Assembly (NCBI GenBank): GCA_002067865.1
Contig: MVRC01000012.1
Coordinates: 243,854-307,853, forward strand
DNA: 64,000 bases
From: Methanomassiliicoccales archaeon PtaU1.Bin124
Lineage (GTDB): Archaea > Thermoplasmatota > Thermoplasmata > Methanomassiliicoccales > UBA472
Direction of reading: 5' to 3'
The notes under the pieces were generated by a model. It ran no database searches, had not been told where the DNA came from, and worked only from the letters and a program-made list of their open reading frames with translations. Below are positions 41,298 through 50,393 of the stretch, piece by piece. How positions within the stretch are numbered: position 1 is the first letter of the stretch; every line of letters begins with the position of its first letter. The translations under genes and the position numbers were made by a program.

Positions 41298-42461
41298 TCA
41301 TCCTTTCAATTTTTTACTGATCTTTTTATAGTCCTCCTCTCGGGAGGCATTGCTGTAGTGCTTCCTGCCATATGCCAGAACATCATCTCTCATGTCATCC
41401 GTTCTACGTGTCCTTTGCAGTTCAAGCAAGAATTCGGTGATCTTCTCATCGCGTGAGACATCCATTATCCAGCCGACATTCTCTGGGATAAGGTCCTGGG
41501 GGACCTTGACCCCCGTCTCTGCCTTGAATGATACGGCTGGCACGTCCGGTATCAGTACTGGTGTCCCGCTCGCGATGGATTCGACGCCTGGTCTGGCGAT
41601 ATACGATTCATCCGCATAGGACCACGCCAGATCCGCTCCTTTCAATAATTTGGCGATGAGGTTCTTATCGTTCACATACCGCAGATAACGCACATTTCCA
41701 TTTTCCGCGACCATCTTTTCAAGCGTGGCTTCAAATTCACCCACGCCCAAAAATATGAAAAGGAAGCGGGGATCGTTTTTAAATCGCTCAGCCTGGGCAA
41801 GGAGACGGTCGACGATCTTGTCCTTGTCCAATCGGCCTATGAAAATAATGACGAACCGATCCCCGAGCTCCAGTTCCTCGCGGACCTCCTTCCTGTCCCT
41901 TTCGGTGAAATAGACATCATCCGCCGTATGCTCCAGAGGAAAGATCTTGTCCTCGGACACGAGCGCGTTGATCTCCTTGAAGCTCCCCATGGAATTGACG
42001 ATGATGATATCCACTAGAGACAATAATTTGGACAGCATCTTCTGGGTGCGATCATTGACATATCCTTTGACCGCCCCATGATAGGAACAGACGACCTTTG
42101 TTCCGATCATCTTCGCCAGGGGGGCGATCGAGATCGCACTGGGAAGCCCGTTGGCAATGACCTTGTTAGGCCGAGAAAAGAATATCGCGTAGTTCGCGAC
42201 GATTGCCAAAGGCACGAAATACAAAATGTTCCTGACCGCCCTTCCACCCAATTTTTTACCCATGCCAGTATCGAAACGGTCATACGGCAGGACGATCGAA
42301 GTATAATTCCCCACATCATTTAGATCGGCAAAACCTGTCTTATCTCCTAATGTGACGATGATCAATTTCGAATGGTCCAGGACGTTCTTTTCCAGGTTGA
42401 CCAAGCATTTCCAGGAACCGCCTCTGGTGGCCACACTGATGATCATATCACAGTCTTTCAT
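41298..42461 (-). CDS. Family 4 glycosyltransferase
   Basis: 387 residues, GT-B fold. The N-terminal domain contains NKVIANGLPSAISIAPLAKMIGTKVVCSYHG. The C-terminal donor domain contains FVIIFIGRLDKDKIVDRLL and the family motif ESYIARPGVESIASGTPVLIPDVPA, a modified E-x7-E. It transfers a sugar from a nucleotide donor with retention. Donor and acceptor unknown. It is tail to tail with the Gfo/Idh gene with no gap. A TATA-like element (about 42555-42565) lies upstream, with a leader of about 70 nt. Confidence 0.87.
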   Translation of the reverse strand: MKDCDMIISVATRGGSWKCLVNLEKNVLDHSKLIIVTLGDKTGFADLNDVGNYTSIVLPYDRFDTGMGKKLGGRAVRNILYFVPLAIVANYAIFFSRPNKVIANGLPSAISIAPLAKMIGTKVVCSYHGAVKGYVNDRTQKMLSKLLSLVDIIIVNSMGSFKEINALVSEDKIFPLEHTADDVYFTERDRKEVREELELGDRFVIIFIGRLDKDKIVDRLLAQAERFKNDPRFLFIFLGVGEFEATLEKMVAENGNVRYLRYVNDKNLIAKLLKGADLAWSYADESYIARPGVESIASGTPVLIPDVPAVSFKAETGVKVPQDLIPENVGWIMDVSRDEKITEFLLELQRTRRTDDMRDDVLAYGRKHYSNASREEDYKKISKKLKG

Positions 42462-42607
42462 CCTGACACCACTTCCTGACCGTATGTTCCGTCTCCGGCA
42501 AGGCGGAAAAAGGAGGATCGTCCATCCCTATGCGTACAGAGGAAAAGGAAAATGTAAATTAATATTATGTGTGAGTTAGTTCGGAAACATTCGGGGCTCA
42601 TCAAGGT

Positions 42608-43696
42608 CTACTCACTCAGCATCTTCATCACTGTGGACACGATAATGTCCGATGGACTGGCCTGTGCTATCGGCAATTGCCAATCCCTCTTCGATGAGAT
42701 CATCTTTTTTGCGCACGCCACTATGTTCTCCACTTCGGTCCCTGCCAAAACGTTGGCACCCGCCTCGATGGTATCCACCCATTCGGTTTCATTGCGCAGA
42801 GTGACACAAGGCACGCACAACATGAAAGCCTCTTCCTGGACCCCACCAGAATCGGTCATTATCAACCCGGACTCCATCTGTAATCTCAAGAAATCGATGT
42901 AGCCCAGCGGTTCAATGATGCGGATGGCCTGAGGGATCTCAATGCCATTTTCCTTGATCGTGTTGATGGTCCTCGGGTGTGCTGGAAAGATGATCGGGTA
43001 TCCGGTTTCATTGGAGATCCGTGCGAGTCCGGTTAGGATGTTCTTCAATATCTCCGGTTTTTCAGTATTTTCCTGGCGATGGACAGTGACCAGGATATAA
43101 TGGCCGCATTCCAGCCCGAGATCAGTGATTATTCGGGACTTCCTCTTGGCAATATCGATGAAACGTTTTACGGCCTCAGATTGGGTATTTCCGCAAATAA
43201 CGATGGACTTCTCCTCAAGTCCTTCCTTTAACAAATTTTCCTTTGGTTGTTCGGATGTGACGAAGAGCAACTGTGAGATATGGTCCACCACCACCCTGTT
43301 CATCTCTTCAGGCATAGATCTGTTAAAGCTCCTCATGCCGGACTCGATGTGGGCTATCGGGATCTGCATCTTGCTTGCAGCCAAAGCGCCAGCCAATGTG
43401 GTATTGGTATCACCTTGGATGATCACCATGCGAGGGCGCTCCTTCATCAGGATCTCTTCGATCTTGATCAGCATTTGACCTGTCTGTTGGCCATGGCTTC
43501 CCGAACCGATTCCGATGTTGTACTTCGGCTTAGAAATGTCCAATTCATCAAAAAATATCTGGTCCATCTTATAGGAATAGTGTTGACCAGTGTGCAGAAC
43601 GATATGGTCAACACCTCTTCTTCCACACTCGACTATTATTGGAGATACCTTAATAATTTCAGGTCTCGTGCCAACAATGATGCAGATATCGGCCAA
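42608..43696 (-). CDS. wecB: UDP-N-acetylglucosamine 2-epimerase-family enzyme
   Basis: 362 residues from TTG 43696, preceded by GGTGGAG. GT-B-like epimerase motifs: GTRPEIIKVSPII, HTGQHYSYKMDQIFFDEL, IQGDTNTTLAGALAASKM, HIESGMRSFNRSMPEEMNR, VTVHRQENTEK and MTDSGGVQEEA. The family interconverts UDP-GlcNAc and UDP-ManNAc; relatives act on UDP-2,3-diacetamido-glucuronate (WbpI), and hydrolysing members (NeuC) give free ManNAc. The neighbouring aminotransferase and dehydrogenase make a WbpI-like role possible. AT-richer than the flanking genes. Confidence 0.9.
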   Translation of the reverse strand: MADICIIVGTRPEIIKVSPIIVECGRRGVDHIVLHTGQHYSYKMDQIFFDELDISKPKYNIGIGSGSHGQQTGQMLIKIEEILMKERPRMVIIQGDTNTTLAGALAASKMQIPIAHIESGMRSFNRSMPEEMNRVVVDHISQLLFVTSEQPKENLLKEGLEEKSIVICGNTQSEAVKRFIDIAKRKSRIITDLGLECGHYILVTVHRQENTEKPEILKNILTGLARISNETGYPIIFPAHPRTINTIKENGIEIPQAIRIIEPLGYIDFLRLQMESGLIMTDSGGVQEEAFMLCVPCVTLRNETEWVDTIEAGANVLAGTEVENIVACAKKMISSKRDWQLPIAQASPSDIIVSTVMKMLSE

Positions 43697-43814
43697 TTAT
43701 CTCCACCAACCTATTTGCACGCTGCCTATACGAGATGTTGTTCATTAGTCTAACGTAACCGTTTCTGCGGCGTAGATGGAGTTAAGTACAACGTTTGCCA
43801 AAGTGGAAATATTA

Positions 43815-43830
43815 ATGTGTCAATTCACAT
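43815..43830. promoter_or_regulatory. Dyad ATGTG-N6-CACAT before the large membrane-protein gene
   Basis: Perfect 5-bp half-sites immediately after a TATA-like AAATATTAAT (43807-43816) and 17 nt before the ATG at 43847, so it covers the expected transcript start. Confidence 0.3.
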
Positions 43831-43846
43831 AGACTGAAGGCATCCG

Positions 43847-46741
43847 ATGGTGAACCTCCATATTTTTATACACCCTGTAAAGGAATATTTCCATAGCGCG
43901 AGGTTCTTAAGATATCTTTTATTGATCTGCTTCGTGCTCATCATCGGAGCAAACTGGTTCTCTTCTGGGATACTGTTCGGTACTGATACCACCGCCCCGC
44001 TCAATGGTGGGAATTATATCGATAGGATGCTCAACATTTGGGATTACGTCGTAGGATACCAGGATGTCAGGCATCTGATCCTATGGACATATACCCTGAT
44101 GTGTTATCCATTGTTCCAAGTGGGTATGCTATTTACCAACGATCCCGCCTCCGCGCTAGCGTTTCTGGAGTTCTGTCAATTCATCCTTGTCGCCTTGGCC
44201 GCGACCCTAGGCATCTCAAAATTGATGGAATATCTGCTGGAGAAGAAAAATATCAATATCAACCAGAGTTCGATCCAGACCATCATCACCATAGCCGCCA
44301 TCGGGTATCTTTTTAGCATCTGGGCTATGAACTTCATCTGGAGGGCATATTGGCCATACGTGTTCCACTTGGGATTTTTACCCATCTTCCTCTATCTTGG
44401 CACCAGGTATATCTTGAAGGATGGTAACCAATACAAAATATTCCTCGGGTTCTTATTGATAATACCGTTCCTTTTGCCAAGTTATAGTGTTCCAGTCAGT
44501 TTGGTTTTTGACATTATATTGTTGTGGGCGATAGCGATATCCTTCAAACCATCACTGAAAAAAATGTTCATACGGACCATCGCTTTAGGGATCCCCATCG
44601 TTCTACTGATGGCGCCGTTCATTCTTCCCTCGATCATCGCTAATAGCTCTGAAGTGGTCGTAGGGAGGATCATCTCAATAGCGTCCATCGACAGGTTGCT
44701 GGAAATGAACTCCCCCGCCTTGATCCAATCTATGGCGGCGACGGGGTATCCACCGTTCTATAATTACTCGGAAATGGGCTGGTATCTCCAGATGCCATTT
44801 TTTATTGAGTCTTTATATATATTACTATTCATATTATTATTGTTCATTCCATTCATGCGCAAGACGGTCAGATCGGACCGCACCATCGTTGCCTTGTTAG
44901 CATTTTATTTCTTATTTGTAATTTTAATGACCAGTATCAACACACCTTATCCCATTGGCAATGGGATATCCGCGCTCTATCAGATCGATCTGATGAAATT
45001 GTTGAGGAGCACCTTTGTTAGGTTCGCGGAGTATGTGATGATCGCAGCCATACTGATAATCGTACTGGGCTGGTCCCAGATCGTTCAGAATCCACCAAAT
45101 ATCGAGCTGAAGTCCAGGTTGTTCAAGAAAAAGGTGAAGATCTTCTCGAAGTACACATTCGTATTAGCCGTGGTGGCCTGTGCAGTAATTCTGGTAATGC
45201 CGCAGACTTTATCCGCCGCCTCAAAGAATGTTTTCGCCGATGTGGACCCATCCGATAAGACCGCGGCAGTCCTATCGAACATCCCGTCGAGCTATAGGGA
45301 ATATTTCCGGCTAATGGATGAATCGTCCGCCTCTTCGAACAGCGACATCATCATATTTTCCACGCCCAACAATTTGAATTATATGAGCTGGGTATCGGGA
45401 CCGTCACTGTATTATTATGGGGATTGGGGTCGTCTGATCGATATCTCCACTGAGTATGAAACCTACTCGCTAATATTGTCAGAACTGGCCACATCTAACG
45501 ATACCAACCTCTACTCCGACGCCTCGTTCGCAGTGATCAATGACGCAGTCGTTCTGACGAGTATTAACTCATATTTCTCCAAGATTTCTGATAACATCAA
45601 AACTTTGTTGTTGTCCAGAGGCGCGAGCATCATCGAAGGGGACACCAGTGATTCTGATATCCTGTACTATGTCATAAGCAGCGATTCGTCGTTGAAGTTC
45701 TATACCACGCAGGATTTCCGCTCGGAAAAGATCATAAATCAGACGATACTGGGGATAACAGATGGTAAAAATCTGTTGGCTTATAATTCTAGCAATTATC
45801 TAAAGACCATGGAGATCAATCCCAACCAGCTGCCATCCCTGCAATCCTCGAACACCATGGTCGTGGACAATATCGACCTGTTGTCCAACAATCGCTCTCA
45901 AAAAATCTTCTTGCCGATGATCGTAGACGTGAAGGAGATCATGAGCGACAGGTCTGTAAGCTTCTTCTATTATAAGATCGAGCCAACCAGGAACTCCACC
46001 ATAGTGGAAATGGGCATCGGGGTGGACTGGGTCTATCACCCCCTCGCCACATATGAAGAACCAGCGATCTCGTCGATCGGAGAAACGACCGTCGAATTCA
46101 CATATTCCAATTCAAGCGCGACATACCGCATAGATCTGGGACATGGGGTGCATAATGTCACCATACCCGCTTCGGAATACTCCCTGTTCCTGGAGATGAT
46201 GAAGACCTACGCCTCTGATTCGTTCCATGAGGGGAATGCCCTCATTCACATCAAGAGCGATAGGATCGCCATCAACGAAGGGCAGATATTGGATTGGGCC
46301 GTGGGGTTCCAGCGTTATGCCATGAACCCAGTTGACGTATATTTGACCGAGTCGCAAAAGCTGACAAAGGATCCCGGTTTGAACTATGTCAGGAATTCCG
46401 CCACCGAGTGGACCGCGACCCTTTCATTGACCGAACCTGAATATCTCATCTTCAATGAGGATTATGATCCGCAGTGGACGGCATTGATCTATAAGGACGG
46501 CGCCCAGGTGGCCAAGGTATCGTCTATGTGTTACGGGGGAGCCTCGAACGGATTCCTGATCGATACCACTGGCAATATCACCGTGAAGATAGTCTATGAC
46601 AGTCAAGGGATCGTTCTTGTCGGTTATCTCACCGCGGCGATATCCTTCATCATCCTGGTAATATTATGTGCCATTGGATATAAATTCGGTGGGCTTAGGC
46701 CGGCGTTCAACAGGGTCTTTAGAAAGGGCGGTGCTGGCTGA
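43847..46741 (+). CDS. Very large multi-spanning membrane protein, YfhO/GT-C-like, type A
   Basis: 964 residues. One membrane helix at about 21-40 is followed by a loop with LFGTDTTAPLNGG and about ten more helices up to residue 450. A roughly 450-residue extracytoplasmic domain follows, then a last helix (IVLVGYLTAAISFIILVILC). Near the C-terminus EDYDPQWTALIYKDG is a YDPxW element like that in YfhO-type proteins, and the same element recurs in the 811-residue protein nearby. The plan suggests a polyprenyl-phosphate-sugar-dependent GT-C enzyme or polysaccharide modifier; the catalytic acidic residues cannot be assigned. The gene is clearly AT-richer than the window average. Confidence 0.7.
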   Translation: MVNLHIFIHPVKEYFHSARFLRYLLLICFVLIIGANWFSSGILFGTDTTAPLNGGNYIDRMLNIWDYVVGYQDVRHLILWTYTLMCYPLFQVGMLFTNDPASALAFLEFCQFILVALAATLGISKLMEYLLEKKNININQSSIQTIITIAAIGYLFSIWAMNFIWRAYWPYVFHLGFLPIFLYLGTRYILKDGNQYKIFLGFLLIIPFLLPSYSVPVSLVFDIILLWAIAISFKPSLKKMFIRTIALGIPIVLLMAPFILPSIIANSSEVVVGRIISIASIDRLLEMNSPALIQSMAATGYPPFYNYSEMGWYLQMPFFIESLYILLFILLLFIPFMRKTVRSDRTIVALLAFYFLFVILMTSINTPYPIGNGISALYQIDLMKLLRSTFVRFAEYVMIAAILIIVLGWSQIVQNPPNIELKSRLFKKKVKIFSKYTFVLAVVACAVILVMPQTLSAASKNVFADVDPSDKTAAVLSNIPSSYREYFRLMDESSASSNSDIIIFSTPNNLNYMSWVSGPSLYYYGDWGRLIDISTEYETYSLILSELATSNDTNLYSDASFAVINDAVVLTSINSYFSKISDNIKTLLLSRGASIIEGDTSDSDILYYVISSDSSLKFYTTQDFRSEKIINQTILGITDGKNLLAYNSSNYLKTMEINPNQLPSLQSSNTMVVDNIDLLSNNRSQKIFLPMIVDVKEIMSDRSVSFFYYKIEPTRNSTIVEMGIGVDWVYHPLATYEEPAISSIGETTVEFTYSNSSATYRIDLGHGVHNVTIPASEYSLFLEMMKTYASDSFHEGNALIHIKSDRIAINEGQILDWAVGFQRYAMNPVDVYLTESQKLTKDPGLNYVRNSATEWTATLSLTEPEYLIFNEDYDPQWTALIYKDGAQVAKVSSMCYGGASNGFLIDTTGNITVKIVYDSQGIVLVGYLTAAISFIILVILCAIGYKFGGLRPAFNRVFRKGGAG

Positions 46742-47011
46742 ATGTTATTTATCGTACTTTCTGTATTAATATCACTGGTCATTCTGGTGGCTTTCTATAA
46801 ATTCAAGATCAAATTTACTTACCCGCTCGCCTTCGTTATCCTGCTGGTCGGGGCTGCAGCCGTGGTCTATGGATTGTTCAATTCTTCCTGGGCGAACGAT
46901 GTGGCACAGGTCTTTTTTTATCCTGTCATCACGGTGATATTTATTATGTTTGAAAATTCATATAATATTTTTAATAAAATACAAACGACGCTATTTCGGA
47001 AGCAAGAATAG
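46742..47011 (+). CDS. Small membrane protein (three helices)
   Basis: 89 residues. The ATG directly follows the TGA of the preceding gene, so translation is coupled. Three hydrophobic segments (about 2-18, 25-48 and 52-70) and a short basic tail ending FRKQE. This resembles the DUF2304-type small proteins found next to DPM1-like glycosyltransferases, but no motif proves it. A DPM1-like gene follows after 104 nt. It could be a subunit of the large membrane protein or of that glycosyltransferase. Confidence 0.6.
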   Translation: MLFIVLSVLISLVILVAFYKFKIKFTYPLAFVILLVGAAAVVYGLFNSSWANDVAQVFFYPVITVIFIMFENSYNIFNKIQTTLFRKQE

Positions 47012-47115
47012 TTAAATGACCACCGATCGCTGTATTCATTCCAGATATCTGATGAACATAATATTAATTAACGGGTGTCGAATAACGACCTGAACTCAAA
47101 ATCTCTGGAATTGCT

Positions 47116-47883
47116 ATGCACTCTGCCGTTCGGGGGTCTGAAGCTGTCATTTCTGTGATCATGCCAGCTTACAATGAGGGGGAGAATATCTTTGAAAATC
47201 TCGTGGTCTTCTTAGATACCATGGAGAAATTGGCACTTCCTTACGAGATCATCATCGTCAATGATGGAAGTACCGACAACACAAAGGCCGAGATCCTCAG
47301 GTTCCAGGCCTCGCATCCTAGCGTCAAATTCGTTTCATATGATGTTAACCGTGGCAAAGGTCATGCGTTGAAAGAGGGTTGGAAGGCCGCGACCGGCAAG
47401 TACCTGACCTTCATCGATTCGGACCTCGAGATCCACCCAAACCAGATAAAATTCTATTTCGATGAGATCGAGCGCACTCAGGCCGACATCATCATCGGTT
47501 CTAAGAGGCATGAAAGATCCGTCATCAACTATCCAAAGAAGAGAAGGATCCTGAGCAAGTGTTACAACCTCTTGATCAGAACATTGTTCCGTTTGAACAT
47601 CTCCGATACCCAGCCAGGCTTTAAGATGATGAGGAAGGAGGCCGCGGATGACGTCTTCGGCAAGATGGTCGTGAAACGTTATGCGTTCGATCTGGAATTG
47701 CTCATGAACGCTATCCGGGACGGTTATTCCATAGTCGAGGCTCCGATCGTGATCAATTTTCTAAGGGCTAACGGGGGCCGGATAAAGATCAGCGATATTG
47801 GCCAGATATTCCGCGACACCATGGGAATATTCTTCAGGCTGTACATAACCCACTATTATGACAAGGTCACACCAGTGAAGTAG
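47116..47883 (+). CDS. Family 2 glycosyltransferase, dolichyl-phosphate-sugar synthase-like
   Basis: 255 residues. GT-A motifs VIMPAYNEGENI, IIIVNDGSTDNT, the DxD-type FIDSDLEIHP, and DTQPGFKMMRKEAADDVF, the DPM1/DPG1 signature. No C-terminal helix is present, as in the soluble single-domain class. These enzymes charge polyprenyl phosphate with a sugar, the donor for GT-C enzymes such as the two large membrane proteins on each side. A TATA-like AATATTAATTAA (47061-47072) suggests its own promoter. The sugar is unknown. Confidence 0.88.
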   Translation: MHSAVRGSEAVISVIMPAYNEGENIFENLVVFLDTMEKLALPYEIIIVNDGSTDNTKAEILRFQASHPSVKFVSYDVNRGKGHALKEGWKAATGKYLTFIDSDLEIHPNQIKFYFDEIERTQADIIIGSKRHERSVINYPKKRRILSKCYNLLIRTLFRLNISDTQPGFKMMRKEAADDVFGKMVVKRYAFDLELLMNAIRDGYSIVEAPIVINFLRANGGRIKISDIGQIFRDTMGIFFRLYITHYYDKVTPVK

Positions 47884-47885
47884 GA

Positions 47886-50279
47886 TCATTTCCTTCTTTT
47901 GCGGATGAATTCTCTTATCCTGCTGATGTCGAAGAACACCAGTGTCAACATTATTGCCATGGCAGGCCCGATGAAAAGGAATATGAACAGATAATACTGG
48001 GTCGAGAAATGCAGGGCAACGGTATCATCGGTGTTGTTCGATACGATATAGCCGTTGAAGAATAGGTTCAATTTTACATGAACGATCTTCTCCGACCCCT
48101 GGTACTTCCAATTCGGATCATATCGTTCCGAGAATATGAGGATGGGCATATCGGGATCGAGGTCGATTATCCGCTCCGTCGAGCTGACCTTCACATATTC
48201 GGTCGAGGTGTTGGAGATCACATTCGATCCCGATTCGGTGGTGCTTTCTGGATAAAAGATGATCGTCAGGGCATCGAGGTAATCATAGATAGTCCCGTAG
48301 TCGTCATTCAATATTATGCCCATCTTGCCCACGTCGAACCAGCTTTCCTTGGTCAGATTCTTCAAGACCTCCACATCTTTGATCTTGACGAGCGTGTTGG
48401 TCTGATAGAACTCTATGTCCTTCCATTCGGGGTTTTCGAACAGGTAGAGCTCTCCAGATTGATGCGATAGGAAGAATCCTGCGGCGATCATGTTGTCGTA
48501 ATAGGTGGTGAAGTTGGAGGTAGAGCCGACCCACCATTCATGCTGGTAAATGAATTTCCAGTTCGTATCCTCATGGAGGATGATGTATCTCACATTCAGC
48601 ACCGAGAGCATTTTTGTAATATTATATTCATATTTTCCAATAGAAATGCTATATGAGATATTGACCATGAGATCTTGAAGATCGCCATATTCGCTGGTGA
48701 TGACCGTTTTATGGAACAGGGATGCAGAGGGGTCCCCCGCCCACAATCCATCCTGCCAGTCATAGGCGGAATATCCGATCTTGCAGTAAGGCAGGCCAAG
48801 CAAACGGAAATCGCCATCCTGCTCGGTCAACCAATCATCCGCCTCGTGGTAATAATCAGGCACATCCACCAGGGCTGAAGGGATCACTTCCCCACCGCGG
48901 TAAAAGATCTGCCCGTTGACATAAGGGACCGCCACCATCGATATGGCCAAGAGCATAACGATCCCCAGGCCAGTTGCGGTCCAGACCTTTTGGTTCATCG
49001 GTCCGATCCTAAATATATTTTGTTTATTAATATATAAATAATTAATAATAATACCCATGACGAGCCCGCATAGGACGGCATAGCTCATGGTCAGCAGAGG
49101 CCCGAACTTTTGGAAGATGCTCCTGAAAGCATACAGGAAGGGGTATCTATCGAACAGACCCAGCATGAAATCGCCGGTGGGCCAGTTCGTCCCATTTATC
49201 ATGATCAAAGAGAACACGGCCAGCAGACCGAAATAGAGCACGATCCTGTTCTTTCGGGCATGGACAAGGCCAGCCCAAGCAAAGATCGTTATGACCGCCA
49301 GACCTAAAAGATAGGGGGCGGAGCTGGCCCAGTTCGACCATGAATACCAGTTATCCCCCAGATAGGTCCCGGTCAATCCCCAATACCCGGTCTGGAATAT
49401 CGCCGAGGTGATGGGGACGGAGTTCGACATGAATATCTCATGGTTGGTGACGCCGAGATGGCCGACATCTGCCTTTGCGAACTCTGTCGACGAGTACAGG
49501 GCCATCGGCACTATCCAATACAGGTTGATGGCCACCCAAATGACCACCAGGCTCCCCCATTGCAGGACGATGCGTTTTCTGTCCGTCTTCTGGGTCAACA
49601 TGACCACGAAGACCAACGAGGTAAAGAACGTCCAGTCTATCACGGCGTTGACCGGATTCATGTAAGAGGATGTGATCAGCAAGCTCCAGATGGCGGCCAG
49701 GACGAAAATATAGAGCGGGCCTTTGCGGGCCTTGATGATATCCAGCATCAGGGCGGCCATGAGGGGCATGAAGACGAACGAGTAGTAGGAGGTGGTGAAC
49801 TGGTTCCATAGGAACATGGAGGCCACCGGGCTGAACATGTAGAGCACCCCGGCGAACACCGCCCCATGTCTGTACTTCTGGTCGAAGCCCAGGGAACGGA
49901 AAAGGAGGAACATCGAGATACCGCTCCCGGCCAGGATGATGTAGAACATGATCGCCTGGGACCAATGGAGCGAGAATCCGATGACGTCGCTCATGACGAA
50001 ATAGTATAGGCCGTTCGGCATGATCGACGGAATGTTCCGTGGCGTGACCGTGCCGATGCCGCCATTGGCATCCCAGATGTAGAATGCGTTCTGGAACGTT
50101 CTTTCAGGATCGAAGGAAAAACCATAATCGAACGTGTCGACCACGAGCCCTGAGGGGACCCAGGTGAAAGCCAGTAGGCCAAGGATAAGTATGAGGGCGA
50201 TCTCGGCCTTCTCTATGCGCGAGAAATGCCCCCAGACCAGAAAGCGAATCCTTTTCAGCAACTGGCCTGCTACAGACAT
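47886..50279 (-). CDS. Very large multi-spanning membrane protein, YfhO/GT-C-like, type B
   Basis: 797 residues from ATG 50279; a GTG at 50321 is in frame, but a TATA-like TTAATATC sits within that stretch. About a dozen helices fill the first 500 residues. Early loops hold FDYGFSFDPERTFQNAFYIWD. The C-terminal extracytoplasmic domain contains FSERYDPNWKYQG, the same YDPxW element as in the 964-residue protein, and a final helix (YYLFIFLFIGPAMAIMLTLV). The loop/core arrangement resembles AftD/YfhO-like proteins. Its stop is 3 nt from that of the GT2 gene. Function inferred as glycan assembly. Confidence 0.7.
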   Translation of the reverse strand: MSVAGQLLKRIRFLVWGHFSRIEKAEIALILILGLLAFTWVPSGLVVDTFDYGFSFDPERTFQNAFYIWDANGGIGTVTPRNIPSIMPNGLYYFVMSDVIGFSLHWSQAIMFYIILAGSGISMFLLFRSLGFDQKYRHGAVFAGVLYMFSPVASMFLWNQFTTSYYSFVFMPLMAALMLDIIKARKGPLYIFVLAAIWSLLITSSYMNPVNAVIDWTFFTSLVFVVMLTQKTDRKRIVLQWGSLVVIWVAINLYWIVPMALYSSTEFAKADVGHLGVTNHEIFMSNSVPITSAIFQTGYWGLTGTYLGDNWYSWSNWASSAPYLLGLAVITIFAWAGLVHARKNRIVLYFGLLAVFSLIMINGTNWPTGDFMLGLFDRYPFLYAFRSIFQKFGPLLTMSYAVLCGLVMGIIINYLYINKQNIFRIGPMNQKVWTATGLGIVMLLAISMVAVPYVNGQIFYRGGEVIPSALVDVPDYYHEADDWLTEQDGDFRLLGLPYCKIGYSAYDWQDGLWAGDPSASLFHKTVITSEYGDLQDLMVNISYSISIGKYEYNITKMLSVLNVRYIILHEDTNWKFIYQHEWWVGSTSNFTTYYDNMIAAGFFLSHQSGELYLFENPEWKDIEFYQTNTLVKIKDVEVLKNLTKESWFDVGKMGIILNDDYGTIYDYLDALTIIFYPESTTESGSNVISNTSTEYVKVSSTERIIDLDPDMPILIFSERYDPNWKYQGSEKIVHVKLNLFFNGYIVSNNTDDTVALHFSTQYYLFIFLFIGPAMAIMLTLVFFDISRIREFIRKRRK

Positions 50280-50393
50280 CTGGTTACGTAGATTATTATC
50301 TGATATTAATGGCTTTATCACGTCAAGCGTTCACACGGGACATCGTTGATGGAAATGTCCCAAAAATGTGTTCTCCGAGGACGACAGACCCAA

